Assembly (NCBI RefSeq): GCF_042675645.1
Contig: NZ_JBHTJH010000005.1
Span: 62,001-126,000 of the forward strand
Direction: 5' to 3'
DNA from: Sungkyunkwania multivorans
Lineage (GTDB): Bacteria > Bacteroidota > Bacteroidia > Flavobacteriales > Flavobacteriaceae
DNA: 64,000 nucleotides
Part shown: positions 60,378 through 64,000 of the stretch, one piece after another
How the letters are laid out: each line of letters starts with the position of its first letter
Position numbering within the stretch: position 1 is the first letter of the stretch
Notes under the pieces: generated by a model
The model's database searches: none
Seen by the model: only the letters and a program-made list of their open reading frames with translations
Told to the model about the DNA's origin: nothing
Translations under genes and position numbers: made by a program

Positions 60378-61069
60378 ATGCTAGATAGGGCATCAGAAAG
60401 GATGCCTTTCTTGTTTCTACTCAACGGAAGTAATTTTCCCTCGACTTCAACGGTCTTGCTATTGAAACGCTCTACTTTGTCCAAATTGACGATGTAGGAT
60501 TTATGAATTCTTAAGAATTTTTCCTCGGGAAGTTCTTTTTCAAACGACTTCATGGTTGATAATACCACAATATTAGTTTCGTTTGTTACAAGTTTCACAT
60601 AGTCACCAAGCGCTTCTATCCACTTGATATCGTTAAGAATGACTTTTCGCTTCTTCAGATTACTCTTCACGAAAATATGTTCTTCTTCTTCTCCAGGCCT
60701 GGTATTCTTTTGGCTAAGATTTGCAACCACCCTTCCAATTGCTTGGTCGAAGCGTTCTTTAGTAAGAGGCTTTTGTAAATAATCCGTAACTGCGTAATCA
60801 AAGGCTTTGAACGCATATTCGGTTTTTCCTGTTACCAAAATTACTTGAGGAGGGTCTTGAAGCGATTCTAACAAATCAAAACCATTGAGCACCGGCATCT
60901 CAATGTCGAGAAAAATGAGATCTACATCGTTGGTCTTTAATCCATTCTTAGCTTCAATAGCATTACTGTACTCAGCCACCAAGTTAAGAGAAGGATTGTT
61001 GAGAATGAGCTTCGTCACAGCAAGTCGCTGGATCGAAGAGTCATCTACAATGATACAATTCACCTTCAT
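60374..61069 (-). CDS. LytTR-family response regulator
   Basis: The 231-residue protein has a receiver domain (about 1-120) with the acidic pair Asp9-Asp10, phosphoacceptor Asp55 (FLDIEMPVLNGF), Thr80 and Lys100. A LytTR DNA-binding domain (about 135-231) shows FVKSNLKKRKVILNDIKWIEALGDYVKLVT and FLRIHKSYIVNLDKVERFN. Such regulators bind imperfect direct or inverted repeats and usually pair with a sensor kinase; none is encoded nearby, so the kinase must lie elsewhere. Nested palindromes upstream (61128-61149) may be its own operator. It overlaps priA by 4 bp. Confidence 0.93.
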   Translation of the reverse strand: MKVNCIIVDDSSIQRLAVTKLILNNPSLNLVAEYSNAIEAKNGLKTNDVDLIFLDIEMPVLNGFDLLESLQDPPQVILVTGKTEYAFKAFDYAVTDYLQKPLTKERFDQAIGRVVANLSQKNTRPGEEEEHIFVKSNLKKRKVILNDIKWIEALGDYVKLVTNETNIVVLSTMKSFEKELPEEKFLRIHKSYIVNLDKVERFNSKTVEVEGKLLPLSRNKKGILSDALSSI

Positions 61070-61127
61070 CTTTAGGTTAAGTTTTTGGGATTAACAAAGC
61101 AATGTTATAAAAAAATAGCCTAAAAAA

Positions 61128-61149
61128 CAACAAATTGTTGTCAACAATT
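61128..61149. promoter_or_regulatory. Two overlapping palindromes between LytTR gene and rpsF
   Basis: CAACAA-A-TTGTTG (61128-61140) and the 17-bp AATTGTTG-T-CAACAATT (61133-61149) overlap, so CAACAA/TTGTTG units alternate three times. They lie 58 bp upstream of the LytTR start and 43 bp before the rpsF -33 element. They may be an operator for either gene, possibly bound by LytTR itself. Confidence 0.45.
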
Positions 61150-61192
61150 AAAATACTGTGGTTTAAGAGGTTGGGATTTAGCGCGTATTTTG

Positions 61193-61223
61193 TTTGTTGT
61201 TATAAGTAAAAATATTATTTTTG
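61193..61223 (+). promoter_or_regulatory. Complete Bacteroidota promoter of rpsF operon
   Basis: TTTG (61193-61196), a 19-base spacer, then TATTTTTG (61216-61223). This matches the Bacteroidota primary sigma consensus TTTG-N19-TAnnTTTG exactly, the only complete -33/-7 pair found in the window. The predicted leader is about 30 bases. Confidence 0.75.
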
Positions 61224-61256
61224 CAGCCAATTTAAAAATAAGTTAATCATAGTATT

Positions 61257-61595
61257 ATGAACCATTACGAAACTGTTTTCATTTTAAATCCCGTTTTATC
61301 TGATACTCAGGTAAAGGAGACAGTTAAGAAGTTTGAAGATTTCTTAGTTGAAAAGGGTGCCAAATTTGTGGCAAAAGAAGATTGGGGGCTTAAAAAGCTA
61401 GCATACCCAATACAGCACAAGAAAAGTGGGTTTTATCACTTATTCGAATTCCAAGCACCAGGAGAGGCGATCGACCCTTTTGAGTTAGAATTTAGACGCG
61501 ACGAGCGCATTATGCGTTATTTAACTGTCAAGTTAGACAAGCACGCGATCGCGTGGGCAGAAAAAAGGAGAAATAGAAACAAAGCTAACGCCTAA
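61257..61595 (+). CDS. rpsF: 30S ribosomal protein S6
   Basis: The 112-residue protein matches S6: MNHYETVFILNPVLSDTQVKETVKKFEDFL at the N-terminus, VAKEDWGLKKLAYPIQHKKSGFYHLFEF and EFRRDERIMRYLTVKLDKHAIAWAEKRR. It binds 16S rRNA and S18 in the platform of the small subunit. It leads the rpsF-rpsR-rplI operon from a complete promoter. Bacterial S6 can repress its own operon through the leader RNA, but no such RNA fold is evident here. Confidence 0.98.
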   Translation: MNHYETVFILNPVLSDTQVKETVKKFEDFLVEKGAKFVAKEDWGLKKLAYPIQHKKSGFYHLFEFQAPGEAIDPFELEFRRDERIMRYLTVKLDKHAIAWAEKRRNRNKANA

Positions 61596-61601
61596 GAGAT
61601 T

Positions 61602-61898
61602 ATGTCAACAATAGAACAGCAAGCAAAAGGTAAAAAAGAAGGAGAGATCAGATATCTTACTCCTTTGAATATTGAGACGAGCAAGGCTAAAAAGTATTGT
61701 CGTTTCAAAAAATCTGGCATCAAATATATTGATTATAAAGATCCAGATTTCTTGATGAAATTCGTTAACGAGCAAGGGAAGATCCTTCCAAGAAGACTCA
61801 CAGGTACCTCTTTGAAGTACCAAAGAAAAGTAGCTGTGGCTGTAAAAAGGTGTCGTCACCTAGCATTAATGCCATACGTTGGTGATATGTTAAAATAA
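61602..61898 (+). CDS. rpsR: 30S ribosomal protein S18
   Basis: The 98-residue protein is S18 with a longer N-terminus than E. coli. The core is IRYLTPLNIETSKAKKYCRFKKSGIKYIDYKDPDFLMKFVNEQGKILPRRLTGTSLKYQRKVAVAVKRCRHLALMPYV. Two cysteines, in KKYCRFKK and VKRCRHLA, are widely separated, so no zinc ribbon of the usual CxxC type is present. It binds 16S rRNA next to S6, and its gene follows rpsF by 6 bp. Confidence 0.98.
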   Translation: MSTIEQQAKGKKEGEIRYLTPLNIETSKAKKYCRFKKSGIKYIDYKDPDFLMKFVNEQGKILPRRLTGTSLKYQRKVAVAVKRCRHLALMPYVGDMLK

Positions 61899-61911
61899 TA
61901 AGTACGCAACC

Positions 61912-62364
61912 ATGGAATTGATTTTAAAACAAGACGTTGAGAATCTAGGATTCAAAGACGATTTAGTAACTGTAAAGAATGGTTACGGACGTAATTATCT
62001 TATCCCACAAGGATATGCTGTCTTGGCAACTACTTCTGCAAAGAAAGTATTGGCAGAGAATTTAAAGCAGCGTGCTTTCAAAGAAAAGAAGATCGTAGAT
62101 GAGGCCACAAAGGTCGCAGAAGCACTGAAAGCATTGGAATTGAAGATCACCGCAAAGGCCGGTGAGGGTGATAAACTCTTCGGTTCTGTAGGTAATGCAG
62201 ATATCGCAGAGGCTTTGGCCAAGAATGGTCAGGATATCGATAAGAAATTCATCGCTATCCAAGGTGGAACAGTAAAGCGTGTTGGAAAGTACAACGCAGT
62301 TGTTCGTTTGCACAGAGAAGTGGTCGTAGACCTTCCTTTTGATGTGATAGCAGAAGCAAAGTAA
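61912..62364 (+). CDS. rplI: 50S ribosomal protein L9
   Basis: The 150-residue protein is L9: MELILKQDVENLGFKDDLVTVKNGYGRNYLIPQGYAVLAT is the N-terminal rRNA-binding domain, a long central helix follows, and LFGSVGNADIAEAL starts the C-terminal domain. It sits on helix 76 of 23S rRNA beside the L1 stalk. The gene is 13 bp after rpsR, and the operon ends at a terminator. The ssb or priB gene often found between rpsF and rpsR is absent. Confidence 0.98.
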   Translation: MELILKQDVENLGFKDDLVTVKNGYGRNYLIPQGYAVLATTSAKKVLAENLKQRAFKEKKIVDEATKVAEALKALELKITAKAGEGDKLFGSVGNADIAEALAKNGQDIDKKFIAIQGGTVKRVGKYNAVVRLHREVVVDLPFDVIAEAK

Positions 62365-62390
62365 TCAACAATACACGTTGAGAAATAAAT

Positions 62391-62419
62391 AAAAGGCCGC
62401 AATTTTGCGGCCTTTTTTT
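62391..62419 (+). terminator. Terminator of the rpsF-rpsR-rplI operon
   Basis: AAAGGCCGC pairs with GCGGCCTTT around AATTTT, followed by a run of seven T. It lies 27 bp after the rplI stop. Confidence 0.85.
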
Positions 62420-62469
62420 GTGTTATCTTTAATCTGAATTTGTGATAACCTCATAATAACCAATATACA

Positions 62470-64000
62470 ATGATCAAAAACTATCTCGCCGGTATTTTGC
62501 TATTCTTACTAACGGGAGTAGCCTATTCACAAGTAACAACGTCCAACATCAAAGGAGTGGTTCTAGATGATGAGTCACAACCTTTGCCAGGGGCGAATGT
62601 CGTGGCTGTTCATACGCCTACAGGAACCACCTACGGAGGAGCGACCAATTTTGATGGTCGCTTTAACCTTCTTAACTTAAGAGTTGGCGGTCCGTATACC
62701 ATTACCATCTCATACGTTGGTTTTCAGGACCAAGAATTAAAGGACATTTTCCTTACGCTTGGTAAGACCTATAATGTGGATATTCAAATGGTCTCTGACG
62801 CGCAACAACTCGAAGAGGTAGTCGTTACTGGGAGTCAAACGGGCACCTTTGGAAGTGACCGTACAGGAGCGGAGACCAGCGTAGGTAGAAGAGAATTGAC
62901 CAGATTGCCTACCATTTCGCGCTCGGCACAAGATTTTACGCGCTTGGAACCTTCTTCCAGCGGAAATTCCTTTGGAGGACGTAACGACCAATTCAATAAC
63001 TTTTCTTTGGACGGAGCCATCTTTAATAACCCCTTTGGGTTGGATGCACCAACGCCTGGTGGCCAGACCGATGCACAACCTATTTCTCTGGACGCGATCG
63101 ATCAGATCCAGGTTTCTATTGCACCCTATGATGTGACGCAATCCGGATTTACCGGAGCATCCGTAAATGCTGTGACGAAGAGTGGTACCAACGAGTTCCA
63201 TGGAACGGCCTACGGATTCTTTAGAAATGAAAGCCTTACAGGTAATAAGATTCAAGGAGAAGACGCGATACGACCCGATCTAGAACAAAATCAATACGGC
63301 TTTAGCGTTGGAGGGCCACTTGTAAAAAATAAATTATTCTTCTTTGCTAATTTTGAGAAAGATGAGAGAACGGATCTTGGTTCCAATGGATTTGTTCCCA
63401 ATAGAGGAACTGGTGCGATCAACGAATCTCGAGTGCTAGAGACAGATCTGATCGCTGTTCAAGATGCCTTGGCCGCTTTGGGATACAATACCGGAAGGTT
63501 CGAAGGCTTCACCTATGGTGCAGAATCTACCAAAGGAATCTTTAAGCTCGATTGGAATATCGATGATAAGAACCGCTTGGCTTTGATCTACAATTTCTTG
63601 AATGCATCCAAGGAAAAGCCTGCACATCCTTCTGCACTTGGTATAAGAGGCCCCAGTCTTCAAACCTTGCAGTTTGAAAATTCTGGATATCGAATCAACA
63701 ATAATTTGAATTCAGTGCAGCTAGAATTGAACTCTACGATCTCTGACGAGATGACCAACAAATTACAAGTCGGATATACGCATTTTGACGACTTTAGGGA
63801 CCCGCTTTCCACACCAGCGCCAAGTATCCTTATAGAAAATGGAGATAACACCAACTATATAGTCGCTGGACATGAACCCTTTTCGATCAACAACCGCTTG
63901 GACCAGAAGGTGTTTCAGTTGACCAATAATCTGAATATCTTTAAAGGTAGCCATACCTATACCATAGGTTTCTCCTATGAGAAGTTTGAGTTTGACAACT
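62470..64000 (+). CDS. Oar-like TonB-dependent outer-membrane receptor, N-terminal part, truncated by window edge
   Basis: The frame is open from ATG 62470 to the window end, about 510 codons. It starts with a signal peptide (MIKNYLAGILLFLLTGVAYSQ). A CarboxypepD_reg-like domain follows (about 25-105, NIKGVVLDDESQPLPGANVV), then the plug, opened by LEEVVVTGSQTG, with an unusual GGRNDQFNNFSLDGAIFNNPFGLDAPTPGGQTDAQPISLDAIDQIQVS stretch typical of Oar-like receptors. Barrel strands follow (GTNEFHGTAYGFFRNE). Oar-like proteins handle proteins or large ligands at the surface. Its start lies 106 bp after rplI and beyond that operon's terminator. Confidence 0.92.
   Translation, partial: MIKNYLAGILLFLLTGVAYSQVTTSNIKGVVLDDESQPLPGANVVAVHTPTGTTYGGATNFDGRFNLLNLRVGGPYTITISYVGFQDQELKDIFLTLGKTYNVDIQMVSDAQQLEEVVVTGSQTGTFGSDRTGAETSVGRRELTRLPTISRSAQDFTRLEPSSSGNSFGGRNDQFNNFSLDGAIFNNPFGLDAPTPGGQTDAQPISLDAIDQIQVSIAPYDVTQSGFTGASVNAVTKSGTNEFHGTAYGFFRNESLTGNKIQGEDAIRPDLEQNQYGFSVGGPLVKNKLFFFANFEKDERTDLGSNGFVPNRGTGAINESRVLETDLIAVQDALAALGYNTGRFEGFTYGAESTKGIFKLDWNIDDKNRLALIYNFLNASKEKPAHPSALGIRGPSLQTLQFENSGYRINNNLNSVQLELNSTISDEMTNKLQVGYTHFDDFRDPLSTPAPSILIENGDNTNYIVAGHEPFSINNRLDQKVFQLTNNLNIFKGSHTYTIGFSYEKFEFDN

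Overview
The window is a chromosomal segment of a member of the Bacteroidota, most likely a marine Flavobacteriaceae. The evidence is the gene families present (Oar-like and BtuB-like TonB-dependent receptors, DUF4252 proteins, the Bacteroidota form of LptD, BshA, a GH3/beta-lactamase fusion, a eukaryote-type fumarylacetoacetase) and the promoters. Bacteroidota-type -7 elements (TAnnTTTG) lie upstream of about a dozen genes, and one complete TTTG-N19-TAnnTTTG promoter precedes rpsF. DNA is moderately AT-rich and genes are tightly packed on both strands. I see no tRNA, rRNA, CRISPR array, prophage, integrase or intact insertion sequence. The window looks like stable core chromosome with a few accessory-looking genes.

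Region by region. 1-6.2 kb: end of a TonB-dependent receptor, an S41 peptidase lipoprotein, an ECF sigma factor with a membrane anti-sigma-like partner and two DUF4252 exported proteins, then an OmpA-family lipoprotein. 6.4-13.3 kb: GT2 glycosyltransferase, an orphan HsdR-N nuclease-fold protein, holA, an unrecognised exported c-type haem lipoprotein, a conserved lipoprotein and fahA. A 139-bp element with 15-bp terminal inverted repeats sits at 10.58-10.72 kb. 13.6-17.3 kb: glyA, a GT4-like glycosyltransferase, a methyltransferase and a RidA protein. 17.6-30.9 kb: an envelope and redox block with lptD divergent from an amidase, an MlaD/Mce protein, a membrane haem b/iron-sulfur protein and its CCG-domain partner (separated by a HAD gene), a small conserved protein, the GH3/beta-lactamase fusion, bshA and a PrcB-like lipoprotein.

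30.9-35.2 kb: a compact five-gene catabolic-looking operon (FabG-like SDR, MaoC hydratase, DUF2855 protein, haloalkane dehalogenase, nitronate monooxygenase). This is the most interesting metabolic unit in the window. 35.5-41.6 kb: a stand-alone superfamily 2 helicase, an RlmI-like methyltransferase, tandem PPK2 kinases, a GyrI-like protein and an unusual peptidoglycan-binding-domain protein. 41.7-47.3 kb: purB with a HEAT-like neighbour, a haem-binding protein, a sirtuin, trmH behind an orphan terminator, and a VOC/SRPBCC/VOC trio. 47.4-54.8 kb: minus-strand genes (membrane protein, GH13 amylase, unknown membrane protein, carboxypeptidase-regulatory-like protein, DEAD-box helicase, rdgB, rlmH). 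54.9-62.4 kb: nadC, BrkB-like protein, chalcone-isomerase-like protein, DUF2147 protein, priA, a LytTR response regulator and the rpsF-rpsR-rplI ribosomal operon. The window ends inside an Oar-like TonB-dependent receptor.

Regulatory reading: several intergenic gaps contain short palindromes or REP-like hairpins. A perfect 21-bp palindrome fills the divergent gap at 43.7 kb, nested palindromes lie between the LytTR gene and rpsF, and rlmH and priA appear to be transcribed as leaderless mRNAs. No single locus is an obvious new defence or mobile system. The best candidates for new biology are the dehalogenase/nitronate operon, the split haem b/HdrBC-like redox complex and the peptidoglycan-binding protein at 41 kb.
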